DNA from: Macrophomina tecta
Lineage: Eukaryota; Ascomycota; Dothideomycetes; Botryosphaeriales; Botryosphaeriaceae
DNA: 64,000 bases
Direction: 5' to 3'
NCBI GenBank assembly: GCA_024180945.1
Contig: JAKSGN010000038.1
Location: 992,001 to 1,056,000, forward strand
Both the position numbers and the translations under genes were made by a program. Shown piece by piece: positions 32,785 to 45,600 of this stretch (position 1 is its first letter; each line of letters opens with the position of its first letter). Below the pieces are notes generated by a model. The model was not told where the DNA came from, searched no databases, and worked only from the letters and a program-made list of their open reading frames with translations.

Positions 32785-33900
32785 ATGATTTCCAGAAGTA
32801 TTGTCCGCGCCGCATCGGCCCTGTCCCTGCTCTCGCTTTCGGCCTCGGCCCAAACCACCACCACGGGTGCCGTGTGCAACAATGCAGCATCACTATGCTC
32901 GAAATCCTATGGAAATGTCACTCTCCTGGGCGCCCATGACAGTGCCTTCCTGTCAGACTCGTCCACCAGCTACTCCAGCTCCGGCAACCAGTACTACAAC
33001 TCCACCGTCCAGCTGAACGCCGGCGTGCGTCTGCTCACTGCTCAGGTCCACTCCTACACCGAGAACGGCGCCAGCGAATGGCATCTCTGCCACAGCTCCT
33101 GCTCGCTCCTCGATGCCGGCAAGCTCAGCGACTGGCTCGCGGAGATCAAGAGCTGGATGGACAGCAACACCAACGACGTCGTCACCATTCTCCTCGTCAA
33201 CTCCGACGACGCCACCGCCTCTGATCTCGCGTCCGAGTTCTCCACCTCAGGCATCGACGAGTACGCCTACACGCCCGAGTCCACCACCACCGCCCCCTCC
33301 GAATGGCCCACGCTCGAGACCATGATCGCCAACAACACGCGTCTCGTCACGTTCGTCGCCTCGCTGTCCGCCTCGTCCAACACTGTCGCCCCCTACCTGC
33401 TGGACGAGTTCAACTTCCTCTTCGAGAACCCCTACGACAACACCAATCCCTCCAACTACACCTGCACGCCCGACCGCCCCACCTCCCTGAAGGGCGACAC
33501 CGCAGCGGCCGCCTCCGGGGATCGCCTCTTCCTTATGAACCACTTCCTGTACGCCTCGTCCGGGCTGGGCATCGAGCAGCCCAACACGACCTACCTGGAC
33601 GTGACCAACGCGCCCAACGGCACCGACTCGCTCGGCGAGCACGCGGCCGAGTGCAGCACCACCTACGGCAAGGCGCCCTGGGCCGTGCTCGTCGACTTCT
33701 TCAACGTCGGCCCGGCCATCGCCTCGGTCGACGCGCTCAACGGCGTCTCGGGCGCCACGAGCGGCCGGGCCGAGGTCAGCACCGAGCGTGTGACGCGCCA
33801 GACGGACAGCTCGAGCAGCGCCGCATACAGTGCCGTGCCCCGGAACAGCGCCGCCGCCGCCGCCATCGCGGGCATGGTTGTCGCGATGATGGCGCTGTAA
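32785..33900 (+). CDS. Secreted, probably GPI-anchored PLC-like phosphodiesterase
   Basis: Intronless, 371 residues. Signal peptide MISRSIVRAASALSLLSLSA with cleavage likely after SASA. Then VTLLGAHDSAF, whose His matches the first catalytic His of the PI-PLC X fold, followed by GVRLLTAQVHSY, HLCHSSCSLLDAGKLSDWLA, NDVVTILLVNSDD and, late, APWAVLVDFFNVG. These blocks mark the fungal TIM-barrel PLC-like phosphodiesterase family. The C-terminus is a Ser-rich spacer followed by a hydrophobic end (AAAAAIAGMVVAMMAL), a GPI-attachment signal pattern. Nine or so N-glycosylation sequons are visible. Expected at the cell surface or wall; the substrate is not known for these proteins and lipid cleavage has not been shown for most. 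Confidence 0.83.
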   Translation: MISRSIVRAASALSLLSLSASAQTTTTGAVCNNAASLCSKSYGNVTLLGAHDSAFLSDSSTSYSSSGNQYYNSTVQLNAGVRLLTAQVHSYTENGASEWHLCHSSCSLLDAGKLSDWLAEIKSWMDSNTNDVVTILLVNSDDATASDLASEFSTSGIDEYAYTPESTTTAPSEWPTLETMIANNTRLVTFVASLSASSNTVAPYLLDEFNFLFENPYDNTNPSNYTCTPDRPTSLKGDTAAAASGDRLFLMNHFLYASSGLGIEQPNTTYLDVTNAPNGTDSLGEHAAECSTTYGKAPWAVLVDFFNVGPAIASVDALNGVSGATSGRAEVSTERVTRQTDSSSSAAYSAVPRNSAAAAAIAGMVVAMMAL

Positions 33901-35694
33901 TTTCTGCGCCGAGAGATTTTTTTTTTCCTTTTTCCTTTTTCGTAGAATTCTTCCTTTACTGGCTCAACGGTTACGAGGTCATGACGCTCCTTTTTCTCCT
34001 TCCACTCCTTGATGTGTTATACCACACTATACTTCTGCAGGCCGCCTTCGGCATTCGGCCTGGTCTACGCATAGCGCTTGGGCGTTGGGATTTTGGTATC
34101 ACTGGGTTTCTCCATCTTCTCCACTGCATTGATAATGAGGGAGAGGGTGTTTTTTTCTTTCTTTTTTCCTGTGATGCTTTTGTAGCAAAATAGCGTAGAT
34201 CAGGCAAAATTGGTTACAAAGCGAATTGAGAAGCATTGCCGGGGGGGGAACGTCGGATACACCTAGCATACCTTATCTCGTCGAATAAGGAGTACACAAA
34301 TAGAGGAACGATGAACATCAAACTCGGAACCCCATGTAAGCATCATACAGCTGCTGAACAGAAAGCAGCGGATATATCAAAGGACTCCTTCGGTCGGCTG
34401 AGCACCAAGGACGAGCTTGATTTCCGCGCCAGCGTGCGAGCAGCCTTCTTGGGAAAAGACTGCCGTCTGCGTGGCATATCCTTTTTGACTGGGAAAGCCC
34501 GCATGCTACACTCTCTCTTATCATCATCATCATCATCGAATCCCTTCCCCAGCATCACCCATGATCCGTGAACCGCATCCGTGCATCTCTCTCTCTTTTC
34601 TCTCCGCGCAGATCCCGCCGCAACCGAATGGCCCAGCGCTAAGCTTTTCCGGCAACTGCCCATCGAGCACCAGTGCGTGCGTGCGTGCGGCGCGCATCAA
34701 AATAATCTGCGCAGTCAACCCTCCGCGTTTGATCGACGGGCGGGTTCGCGCCGCAAGGGGAAAAAAAAAAAAAAGGGAAGAAGACTCACATCCCCACCCA
34801 CCCACCCACCGACCTACATGCTGCGCCTGCCGTCCATGCGTTTGGGCTCTTGTGGCACACTCGGCGCGTCACGGTCGAAATGGACAAGAGAGCTGCAGAG
34901 CCTGGTAGCTGGGTGCGGGACGGACGGACGGGCTGGTCTGGACTGGACTGAGTGGGCGCGGGCGAGCTGCGGTGCTTGCGCAGCGGCATGGACGGATGGA
35001 CGGACGGACGGACGGACAGACAGACACATGCAGCAAATGCAGAGAAAACGATGGATGGCCAAGGCCGACGAAGGGGCGCGGTTGCGACGCGTGTTCGTAG
35101 CGTCGGCAGTGTGACTCGAAGTGCCGGGCTGGGGGGAGAGAGAAGGCCTGAACGTCTCGCTCCACGGTCTGTCGGGAATCGAGCGTGGCCGAGAGCGGTT
35201 GGGGTTGAGGAGAATGAGAGAGGAGGAGGGAGTTGCGCGCAATCATGCAGTTTCTGCCGGCATGCATGCCCCCCCCCCCCAATCTTCCAAGCGTCCTCAG
35301 CAGATTAGAAAACGTGCAGAAAATTGCAGGTTCGGCTTGGCTTGAGAGCCGCGCGTCTGCTCTCTTTTGCCATAAGTCTTGGTTTCTTGGTAGTAATGTC
35401 CGCCGGTTCCCGGCGTTTTGGGCGGAGGGGGGGCGTTATCTGGTGAGGAAGAAAGAAGGTGCCTGACCGAGCCTCAGGCACGAATGGGATCAGCTGCACG
35501 ACATTTCTCTTCCCCATCCGACAGAACTACGACCATAGATTTTGCGTCACGTACATAGCCGCATCCACCACGAAACACAATCAAGCAGCAGCCCAGTCTA
35601 CAAAAGCACACTATTCTATGTACTCTACGCCCTCTTTCTCGGCAGTGGATGTATATGTGCACGAGTACCCACAGCCGACAACCCCCATCCCGCC
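33901..35694. other. Intergenic, low-complexity
   Basis: Includes T-rich 3' flank of the PLC-like gene, a short TCA repeat near 34520-34537, an A run near 34760, and a GGAC tetranucleotide array at about 34990-35023. Frames open here on both strands reflect these repeats. Confidence 0.55.
34990..35023 (+). repeat. GGAC/GGAT tetranucleotide microsatellite
   Basis: Imperfect tandem GGAC units ending in CAGACAGACA. Non-coding as far as I can see. Confidence 0.7.
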
Positions 35695-36717
35695 TCACCT
35701 CCCTCTCGTAGCCGCCCGTCCCCTCCCACCAACAGGAGGCAACCGAATCACCGTCCCCGGATCGGAATCGCTGTCCGACCCGTCATTGCGCCACCACGCC
35801 GAGAAGTCCTCCCTGTGCCAATCATGCGCGGCCTCCGGGCCGCCCACGTCTTGCGGCGGCGCCGGCAGCAGTTTGCTCCGGGTAGCGCGGAGGTGTGCGG
35901 TGATGGAGTGGCGCACGAAGGCGTCGTGGCGGCGGTCGAGCTCGAAGTCGGAGTCGACGTCTGCGTCGGCGTCTGTATCCGCATCTGCGTCTTCTTCCCC
36001 CGCAGCGGCGGGGATTTGACGGCCGGTGCGGAACGGGAGGGCGATGGTGGGGACGGGGACGTCGGGAGGCAGCAGCAGCTGGCGAGTGGCGGGCTTTGTC
36101 GTTGCGCTTGGCGGGGTGAAGTGGGTCATCCAGATGGGGTGGTGGCTGGCGGCGGCGGCGACGGCGGCAGGAGAGGAGTGCCAGCGCGGCCAGTTGTCGT
36201 CCTCATTGTTGCTGGGGTGCTGTTCTTCGCCAACGTGCGCGTCTGCTCGCAGCCACAAGCCTCCAGCCTCGCTCTCGTGATTGGAAGAGGACAATGCGGG
36301 CGGTGAGGAGGACTGCTGCGCCTCGCCCTCGGAGTCCGACTCCAGCACCGAGTCTCTACGCTTCGGCTCCAAGTCAGGCTTCGCCCGCTCTCGCGGCTCG
36401 GTGGGTTGCGGCTCGAGCGGCTGATGCGGCTGGGAAACCACGCTGTGTGCCCCGGCAGTATGCTGCTGATTCGCCGTCTGGGCCTTTTCCACAGGCGCTG
36501 TCCTTCTGGCACGGTGCCGCCTTTTCCTGGATAGAGACAGAGACGATCGATTTGATTCCCGCTGGGACCTCCGGACTTCTCCGCCGTCTCCTTCATCGTC
36601 ACCCTCGTTGTAGTCTACGTCTCCTGGGATGATTGAAGCCGGCGGCGGTCCATGGTCGACTTGCAGGAACCCGGTATAGCAAGGAATGCGAATCTGATAT
36701 GAGTTTGTTGCAGCCAT
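35695..36717 (-). CDS. Hypothetical disordered protein with conserved-looking C-terminal Trp motif
   Basis: The frame is open from 36855, but the first ATG is at 36717, giving 340 residues starting MAATNSYQIRIPCYTGFLQV. The middle is disordered and rich in Ser, Arg, Glu and Pro, with a basic SRKRRHRARR (possible NLS). An acidic run of alternating Asp-Ala (DADTDADADVDSDFELD) is followed by RRHDAFVRHSITAHLRATRS and HDWHREDFSAWWRND near the end. These terminal blocks look constrained, while the linker does not. Function unknown; nuclear location is a guess from the basic motif. Confidence 0.55.
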   Translation of the reverse strand: MAATNSYQIRIPCYTGFLQVDHGPPPASIIPGDVDYNEGDDEGDGGEVRRSQRESNRSSLSLSRKRRHRARRTAPVEKAQTANQQHTAGAHSVVSQPHQPLEPQPTEPRERAKPDLEPKRRDSVLESDSEGEAQQSSSPPALSSSNHESEAGGLWLRADAHVGEEQHPSNNEDDNWPRWHSSPAAVAAAASHHPIWMTHFTPPSATTKPATRQLLLPPDVPVPTIALPFRTGRQIPAAAGEEDADADTDADADVDSDFELDRRHDAFVRHSITAHLRATRSKLLPAPPQDVGGPEAAHDWHREDFSAWWRNDGSDSDSDPGTVIRLPPVGGRGRAATRGR

Positions 36718-38491
36718 CGTGGGCGTAGCATCGATATCGTACCTAGCTTCGTCCGACTGGTTAACCGACCGACTGGCTACGGCCGTGCTGCCGCTTCGGC
36801 GCGTCGATGACCCGTGGAAGCTCCAGGATTGGTGTTGGTTGTCGAAAATAGTCAATGTTGAGGGGGAAAAAAAGTAGCGGCGTCCTTTCTTCTATAGTGC
36901 CGGGTAGATGTAAGACTGAAGCATCTATTCGAGCTCTCCTAGCCCTTGAGTCTGGTGAGAGGGAGAGGGGGAGAGAGAGAGAGAGAGTAAATGTGTGTGT
37001 TTGTGTGTCCAGGTAAGAGAAGGGACAAGGAGCGATCACGTTCTAAAATTCCTACGCAGCGCAGTTGAGGGGGCATTGGGCATGCATATATAATGCTTCC
37101 AGCAGCACCAGCAGCCGTTAGGGGCAGGCCGCGACGGCAGTCGCATGACGCCATCCCAGCTCATGCATGCGGCGAGCCGGGGGGGTGTGGACGGGAAAGC
37201 TGAAGCTGGGCGACAGAAAGAGAGCAAAAAGAGGGGGTGGGTGCAGAAACAGAACGAGGGGCAGACAGAATCACCAGCAGCAGCGGCGGCGGCGGCGGCG
37301 GCGGCGCGCATTGCGGCACGGAGCCGTCAGCCGTGCCGCTGCAGGGTCCCTTCGGGAGCAGGAGGCCAGGCAGATCGCGGCGGGCTGAATGGTCCAGAAA
37401 AGAGAGCGCCCTGGCACTGGTGGGGAAGCGTAGCAGGAATCCCACCCGAGCATCTTCTTCTTCCTTTCTTCTGGCCCAGCCGCGGACGGGGGCACGACCA
37501 TGAGGGAGCGCGTGCTCCACCGGCCGTTGGGGACCGGTCAGGCTCGTCTTACTCGCCTGACTGGTTGATGCTCCCTGGCGCTCGCGCTGCGCTGCAGGCC
37601 CGGAAAAAAAAAAAAAAAAAAAATGACTGCGCCGCCGCGGCCGCGGCTGCCGTGCTGTTGCAGGGGGGTTGGGTGGGTGGATGGTGAGAAGATTAGCCTG
37701 CCGCTGCTTCACCCACGATCGATTGCGGCGTGGAAAGCGTCCGCCCGAACCGGAAATGTGCACCATCTCCCGCTGGCATTCATGCCCCGGGCGGCAGCGA
37801 CACCTTGCCAGCCGCCGGCAGGAACTTCTCGCATCCACCCCACGCGCACGCTGCGGTCGACGGCACAGAGCAACACGAAGAAAGCCCGTCGCGAATCCGA
37901 CAGGAAGCACAGAGGTCTCGACCGATCCATCTGCAACCCCACTTGCCCAATTTGACACACCCTCAAGCTTCGCAGGAACCACCCCCCCGCCGACATGATC
38001 CCGGCCACAGATGAGAGCCGGACCGTTTCATGACTTCGGGTGATAACGGGCGCTTTTTCTTTTATTTTGTTGGGTTTTTATTTTTCCTTTGGCACCAAGC
38101 ATTCCGTCCTCTCTGGCCGGTCACATCATTGCTAGGAGCTGCACGAAACAGCGGCCGCATCCACCGTCCGCAGAAAAGGGGAAACGGCCATCAGGCACAA
38201 GGGGTAAAAAAGAACCATAGGCACGGCGGCGAGAGTAGACGAACCCACTGTCCAATTGGGTTCCCTGCCGGCGGCTAAAAAGGAGTTGACACGGCCGCGC
38301 GCGTATGTAGGCGCATGCAGCTCCGCCAAAAGGAAAAAGCCACCGACTGATGAGATACGGGACCATACGTCTAGTCTGCCGCCGACGCATCTCCCGGCAT
38401 TGAATCTAGAGAAGCGCTTGGCGATGCTCCCCATCTTCTGCTGCTGCTGAAACCAGTGGCTGAGCAATAGAAAGATGATTGGCCATCATTA

Positions 38492-38513
38492 AAGAGAGAG
38501 AGAGAGAGAGAGA
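38492..38513 (+). repeat. AG dinucleotide microsatellite
   Basis: Eleven AG units. Confidence 0.8.
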
Positions 38514-38739
38514 AACACCTCCGTGCCTTAGTACAGCATATAAGCTTTTTCACATGCCTCAAAACAAAAACAAAAGCGGCCCAAAGAACGGCTCCAACCC
38601 CTTTCCCTTTTCTCCATGTTTCAGCCCAGTTAAGAATCGCCTGTCAGAAAGCTTGCCTTCTCTGATCCTTCGGCAGCAGTACGGCGGGTACGACACAAAT
38701 CACAGCCTGCTCACAACCCTGTCACGACGTTGGAGGAGA

Positions 38740-38763
38740 ATCATCATCATCATCATCATCATC
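38740..38763 (+). repeat. TCA trinucleotide microsatellite
   Basis: Eight TCA units in the ACC1 downstream region, outside any supported gene. Confidence 0.8.
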
Positions 38764-39622
38764 CCGAGCACGTAAACATTTAAATTGCCCCATCGCGCTC
38801 CTATCCACCCCTTCCCCGCCTCATCACAACACGCCAACACCAGTCCATCCCCTCCCCGCTACCATAACTAATGCATTAGCAAAAATATATCACGCAGCTC
38901 ACACGGACGGAGGTTACAGCACACATACATACACGCGGTCCACAAAAGCTACCAAAAATAAAAAATAAAAATAAAAAATTAAAGAAAGCCAGACACAAAG
39001 TCCGCTACCACAACAAACAAGGCCGCCAAGAGGATCAAACGCCGGAAGAAGGAGAACGCTGACAGCGGGGAGAGCTAAGAGCTGGCCGGCCGGCCGGCTG
39101 GGTGGACAGACTTCGCTTCTTTTTGTCGCATAGATCCGATTACGAAAACTTTGGGATACGAAGCGTAGCATAACATTAGTCTGTAACTCGTTACACTCAG
39201 AAAACAGCTACCAGAAGAAGCCATCGCCCTGAGCCAGCCGCCTTGCCGCCTTGCCGCCTAACCAGGAGAGCTGATGTACTTCGTGCCCAGGTTTTTCACG
39301 CGCACACCTGTAGCCCAAATCCTTTCAAAAGACATAACTTTCGTTGCCTTCATTAGATTCTCTATACCGTATATGCTTTCATGGAATTTTTCAACACAAC
39401 GAAAAACCAAACAGAGAACTGCGACAACAGCAGAAATCTAAGCAAAAAACGCGCGATACAGCGGAGAAAAACGAAAGCCCACCGTCCCTCAAGAACCACA
39501 CAGCCATACCGAAAAACGCACCGGAGAAGACCCCCTCCCATTAGTAGCGCCAGACCTTTGAACCCACCCCTTCTCGAAAAAGGTTAAGTATACATGTGTG
39601 TGCTTATTTCTTCCACCAACAT

Positions 39623-42600
39623 CTACGCACTCGTCAACTTCTTCAAAATCTCCTCCTTCTCGCCCGTCGGCAGCATCTCCAAAGCTGCCAGCACACCCTT
39701 CAGACCCGCATCCTTATCCTTCCTCAACAACTCCGCAACCTGGAAGGCCGTAGCCTCACGGGTGAGGTTCTCCACCTTGGCAGCGACCTCCTTACGGTTG
39801 GCCTCGATCCACTCGGCGACGGCCTGGTCGTTGTTTTCGAAGTCCTCGACGCCCGACCAAGCGCGGATCTGAGCGAGGGCCTCGTTGCGCGAGATGGCGC
39901 CGGATTCCGAGACGGACAGCTTCTTGAGAATGTACTCCTCGTTGATGCGGCGGCGCAAGCGCCAGTAGAAGAACCGGCGGGCGTTCTGCCAGCGGAGGGG
40001 CATGCGGATCGTGCCCTTGGCAGCCATGCGGCCGGCACGATCGTGAAGGTCGGCGTACTGCAGGGAAATCTGGGCGTAGACGGGCAGGAGCAGCTGCTCG
40101 CGCTCCGTCATCTCCTGCTTGACCTTCTGCTGCTCCTCCTTGGACAGGCTGGTGTCGGCGATCTTGCGCTTGAGCTCGCCGTACTTCTGGTCCAGGCGAG
40201 CCATGGTCTCCAGCTGGCGATCCTTGCGGAACTTGATGCCAACGATACCTTCGGGCTCGAGAACACCACCGCGAGCGTCCTCGTCGGCGTACATCTCCAT
40301 GTACTGCGGGTTGATGGTCGGGTCCACGACGACCCACGAACCACCACGTAGCTCGCCGAAGGGAGGAATGTAGACGAAGACGGGCTGCTCGTACTTGACC
40401 AGGGCGTCAACAATGTACGAACCGTATTTGAGGACCTCGTTGAACATGTCGCGCTGACCACCAGAGAAACCACGCCAGTTGGCAAGGATGATCAGCGGAA
40501 GCTGCTCACCGTTGTTGAAGTCCCTGATAGCCTGGGCGGTCTTGAAGGCGGAGTTGGGGTACCAGACACCACCAGCCTCGGAGGTGACCTGCTCGATGGA
40601 GTCAGGGTTGGCAGGGTCGGCGGGGACAACGTTCTCGACGGAACGAGTCTCAACGCCGATGACACCAACAGGAAGACCGCCGAGGCGAGCACGACCAACG
40701 ACCACGGTCCTGGCCCAGCCAGCAAGAGACTCCTCGAAGGAACCACGGTCAAAGAGACCGGAGAGGAACCCTTCCTCATCCTCCTTACCAGCAATGAGCC
40801 ACCTGACTTCATACGGCTGCTTCTGGGGAGGGAAGTAGGTGATGTCGCGGTCCCAGTGCTCGGGAGTGGGGGAGAGCGGAATAGGCTGGCCCTTGCTTGC
40901 CGGGACGAAAGACAACCAGCGGACAATCTTGGAAACACCCTCGAAGTCGTCGCTGGCAGTCATGTGGGAGACACCGTTCTTGTACATGATCTGGGTGCCA
41001 CCAAGCTGCAGGTTGGAGGTGTAGACCTCACGACCGAGCAGCTTGTTGATGGCGGGGGCACCAGTCAGGATAATGGGCTGACCTTCGATCTGGATGGCAC
41101 GTTGGCCAAGACGGACAAGGTAGGCACCGATACCAACGGAACGACAGGTCACCAGGGTAATGGTGAAGATGTCCTCGTAGGCCCTGGACGTCTCACCAGC
41201 GATGAGACCAGAACCACGCAGACACTCAACACCAAGGCCATCCTCAGCACCGACAATGGTGGTGATCTTGTGCCTGACCTCGCCCTCATCCTCAATCTCC
41301 TCTGTGATGACGTCGCGCCTGTCACCCTCCTCGAAGTGCTTCTTCTTTTCCTCGGTAAGGTAGAGGTACTTGAAGCCCTTTTCAGGGTTGGCAGGGTCAT
41401 TCCAGGCGACGGAGAAGTGTGGAATCAGCTCCTCTGCCATGCCGATGCGAGCACCAGAGTTGGCAGACAAGTAGATACGAGGAATGCCAAGCTTGCGAGC
41501 AAGTTCAGAGCACTTATGGAAGAACTTGTCTTCCGCGGGGCCGAACGAACCGATCTTGAAGGTGATGTCATTGGCAATGATGATGAACTTGCGGCCGCGG
41601 GGGTACTCGGGAGTCTTGGCCGTGACGATCCAACCAACCATACCAATGGTGTTGGCACCAGGCTCACGGTTGACTTCAGCCAAGTTGTCGTTGTCGTCAA
41701 GAACAAGCTCGTTGTACTCAATGCACTCTCCCTTGACCGGCTGCTTCTCCTTGAGTGCAGGGTTCTTGGCGCAGCTGAGGTGCCAGCTGTTCTCAATAGC
41801 CTGTCTGAACAACTCAGGGAAGTCGTAAACGTATTGAGTGCCCATGATGTGAGCCTTGTAACGCTTGGGCTGGAGAGCACCCTTGGTGGGGTAGGGGGTG
41901 GAAACAGGGCGAAGGTGCATCGAACCGATCTTGGTGGTTCCGCCAATGCTGTGGAAGAGCCATTGGCCACCCTTCTCCGACTTCTTCTCGGCGTAGAGCT
42001 CAACATCAACAACGTAGCCGGCAGTGTTAGTGATGACCACGCGAAGAGGGTAAGGCTCGCCATTCTCATCGGTGCAGATGATGCGAATCTCAGCACCGGT
42101 GACGCGGAGCCTCCAAGCACGGCGACCAAACCTGTCAAGGAAGCCAGCGAGAGCCTCCTGGACAGCCAGGGGCTGCAGAGGGAAGACGGTCGAGAAGTTG
42201 ATGAAGATGTGGTTCATGTCGGAGCCATTGTTGCCAATGATCTGGAGAGCGTCCAAGATGTCGTTCATGAGCCTGTCGGCCTCTGAGATCATAAACTCGG
42301 CGGTCGGGATACCCTCCCGAAGACGGCCAGGACGGACGACAGCACGAGTGAAGTAGCGCTTATCGTTTTCAGCACCCTTGCCAACAGCCTCATAAATGTG
42401 GATGTTGCGGTTTTCGGTGAAAACGGGCTTGATGTGGAACTTGCTGAGACGCCCAAGCTCAAGCTGGAAGGCCAAAGCAGGCTCGATGTGACGGATACTG
42501 GAGTCCTCCTCATAGCTGGGGCCCCTGAAGGTGTAGTAGCCAGGGTAGGTACCATCCTTGTGACCGCAGATGAAAGTGACACGACGAACGCGCCTGGCGA

Positions 42601-45600
42601 GGAGCTCCTCCTTGTAGTCGTTCACAATGGGAGTAATACGGTCCAGGATCTCGGCATCATCAAAGCTCTCCGAATCCCTGACGGCAACGTTGCAGACTGC
42701 GGTGAGCTCGTCCTCGCTCTCAAGCTTGGGAGCAGGCTTACGCTTGCCAGCAAGGTCGGCAATAAGACCGTTGTTGCCGCTGGAAGCGCGCTTCTTGGTA
42801 GAGCCATGAACGGGGAAGCATTCGAGCGCGCGCATCAGGTACTCCTCAGCATCCTCAAGGAAGGGAATCGGCACGACCGCACCCTTGCGAGTAGGCTCGC
42901 CCTCAGTGCTGCGACGAAGGTAGGTCATGTCGCTGATGGAGTGGATACGCTTGCCGAAGAGAGAGGACTGCTCAGAGACGGGAGTGGACGGGGTCGAGGG
43001 GTGGGAAGACTCAACCGGAAGGCCAAACTCAGACTCACCGACCTTGCGAAGGGCAAAGTCCCAAGACAGGACATACGGAGGCTCGGTCTCAATGTGGTAG
43101 TCGATCTGCTTGAGCTGGTACGCACGGTACGCGCGGCGAGTGTAGACTTCAAGAGCGGCCAGGGCGACGTACGGGTCAGGGTGAGCGAAGAAGGTGGGCA
43201 GCACATCGAAGACGGTATACTTGGAATCGACGACCTCCTTAATGATGTCGAAATCAGGCTCCCGGTGATCCCAACCACTCTCGCCGTACTTGGACTCGAC
43301 GACGGAAGTGCGGAGAATGTGCTCCATCTGAGTTGTGCGCTCCTCGAGAGAAGGCATAGCACATTGGATCAAGACCTCACGAGCCTTGATAGCCACCTTT
43401 GCGGTAGCCCTCGATTCAAGCTCGGTCAACTTGCGGAGAGGCTCCTTCATGTACTTGGCAACGTTACCAACACCGGGCTGGTTGGGCTTGTAGGAGTCAA
43501 GAATGGCCAGGACGAGGTTGTTCTTGGACTGGACCCTGGTGTGGGACAGGACTGTGTAGACCACGGGAATCAAATCATCCTTCTGCGTATCCCTGAGCTT
43601 GAGAATGACCTCGTCATCCCTGTTTTGGCGGTACGAGAACTGGTGCTCGACCACACAGTACTGGTTGAGAAGAGAGGCCATGACCTCGAATTCGTGCGCC
43701 TTGAGGCCCTCAACATAGAGGTTGGCAACATCGAAGAGAGGAGCCAAAGTTGAGCGGAGAAGAGAGGCATCAGCAGGATCGACGCTCTCCTCAAGGAAGC
43801 GGTTGAAACTCTTAATCAGCTGCTTGGCCGGGAACTCGACACCACGGCTATGAGCACGATCGACGATCTGGGACAGCGCCGAGTCGAGCTTCTGGGGCAT
43901 ACGGGCATGCAGAGCAGAAGCCTGAGCATTCCATTGACCGTAGGGGAGCTCAGGGTCACGGAGAACGGCGATCAGCTCCTTCAGAGTATCGGCCATGATG
44001 ACCTGGTTGTCGAAGCCCTTGAGGATGTCCTGGAGCACACCATAGAGGTAGCTGAAGCGCTGCGGGGGCTTGTTACCCATGATCTGGGGAGGACCAAACT
44101 CGGGAAGCTGGCCGAGGAAGAGCTGGGCAGACTTGACCTTTGAGGGATCGTCAAGAGCCAGGATACCAAGGATGTCACCGGCCTCCAGAGTCGCGCCGGG
44201 CTGCTTGATGAGGTTGACGACACCGTCCTCCTGGGCGATCAAGGGCATGTACATCTTCATGACCTCGACCTCGGCGAACGCCTGCCCCTTGCTGATGTGC
44301 TGGCCGTTCTCGACGGTGAACTTCACAAGCTTACCAGGGCTGGGAGTACGGAGCTGAGTAGGATCGTTCTCCTGCTCTAGCAAGCAGGTCTTGCTGTCAA
44401 CAGAGAGACGAGTCGCACCAACTTCCTCCTTCCAGTAGACGTTGTGGGACTTGCCGCCGAGCAGAACGAGGAGACCGCCGTCTGCCAGAGCACGAACACC
44501 GACCTGGCACCTTGAGCCGTTAATGAACAAGGTGTAGGCATCGGAGCTGGACCTGGTGGCGGTGAACTTGTAGCGGAAGCCCTCGTAGATGAAGTCAATG
44601 GGGAAGACGGTCTTAAGCACCTCCTTGGACGGGACCTGGCCCTTTTCCAAGCTGTTCTTGTATTCGGTGACGCACTGCTCGCTGGCAACGTGGGCCTTCT
44701 GAACAGCACCGCAGATGACTGCAATCATGGGATCGGGCCTCTCGGCAGTGAGCTTCTTGGAAATCAGCTCATCCAGCCAGCCGGTAGTGATGGTGTTGTC
44801 CTCGAAAGCCGGGGTCTCGAGAAGCTTGATCAGGTACTCGACTGTCGTCCTGAAGTCACCACGGATGCTCAGCTCCTTGAGAGCGACGACCATGTGTTTC
44901 CGGGACGCAGTGCGGTTCTCTCCGTACGCGAAGATATGGCCGAACTGGCTGTCAGAGAAGCTGTGGATACCACCAGCGGTACCGACGGAGAAGTAACCCC
45001 AGACGTTGGAGCTGCTCCTGAAGTTCAACTCGTGCATGGTACCGCTCGAGGGCTTGAAACCCTCGCCAGGGTCCTCGGAGGTGATACGGCAAGCAGTCGT
45101 GTGGCCCTTGGGCTTCGGCCTGCGCTGGTTGATCTGAGACTCCTCGGTGGAGAAATCGAAATCGATCTCGGTGGCGGAGTGAGGGTCAACACCGTACAGG
45201 AGACGGATGTCACGAATGCGGTGGAGAGGGATACCCATAGCAATTTGAAGCTGAGCTGCGGGCAGGTTGACACCAGAAACCATCTCGGTGGTGGGATGCT
45301 CCACCTGAAGACGGGGGTTCAGTTCCAGGAAGTAGAAGGCATCGTCCTCGTGCGAGTACAGGTATTCCACCGTACCCGCCGAGACATAGCCGACCAATTT
45401 ACCCAGCGCCACTGCTGATTTCTCCATCCGTTGGAACGTCTCCGGGTTTGCGACCGTCACAGGCGCCTCCTCGATGATCTTCTGATGTCTACGCTGGACG
45501 GAGCAGTCACGGCCGAACAACGAAATGTTGTTGCCGTACTGGTCCGCCAACAGCTGGACCTCCAAATGCCTGGCGTTGCCGGCCAGCTTCATGATGAAGA

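Larger units (their letters stand above)
36718..39622. other. Long low-complexity spacer (2.9 kb)
   Basis: Contains GA repeats (36971-36987, 38492-38513), GGC repeat (37283-37306), a run of A (37604-37623) and a TCA repeat (38740-38763). It would hold the promoter and leader of the 36717 gene and the 3' UTR of ACC1. Open frames at 37145-37687 and 37982-37161 overlap on opposite strands and look compositional. Confidence 0.55.

Noticed and set aside
37145..37982. Overlapping long frames on both strands (180 and 273 codons)
   Set aside because: They cover GGC and poly-A repeats, lack a defensible start or any domain, and cannot both be genes.
34990..38763. Tandem short repeats as a CRISPR or satellite array
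   Set aside because: They are simple microsatellites of 2-4 bp units without spacers.
40856..43753. Long plus-strand frames (476 and 451 codons) within the ACC1 region
   Set aside because: They are exact antisense of the conserved ACC1 exon, rich in Asp, Val, Gly and Leu as expected from reading codons backward, and have no domain.
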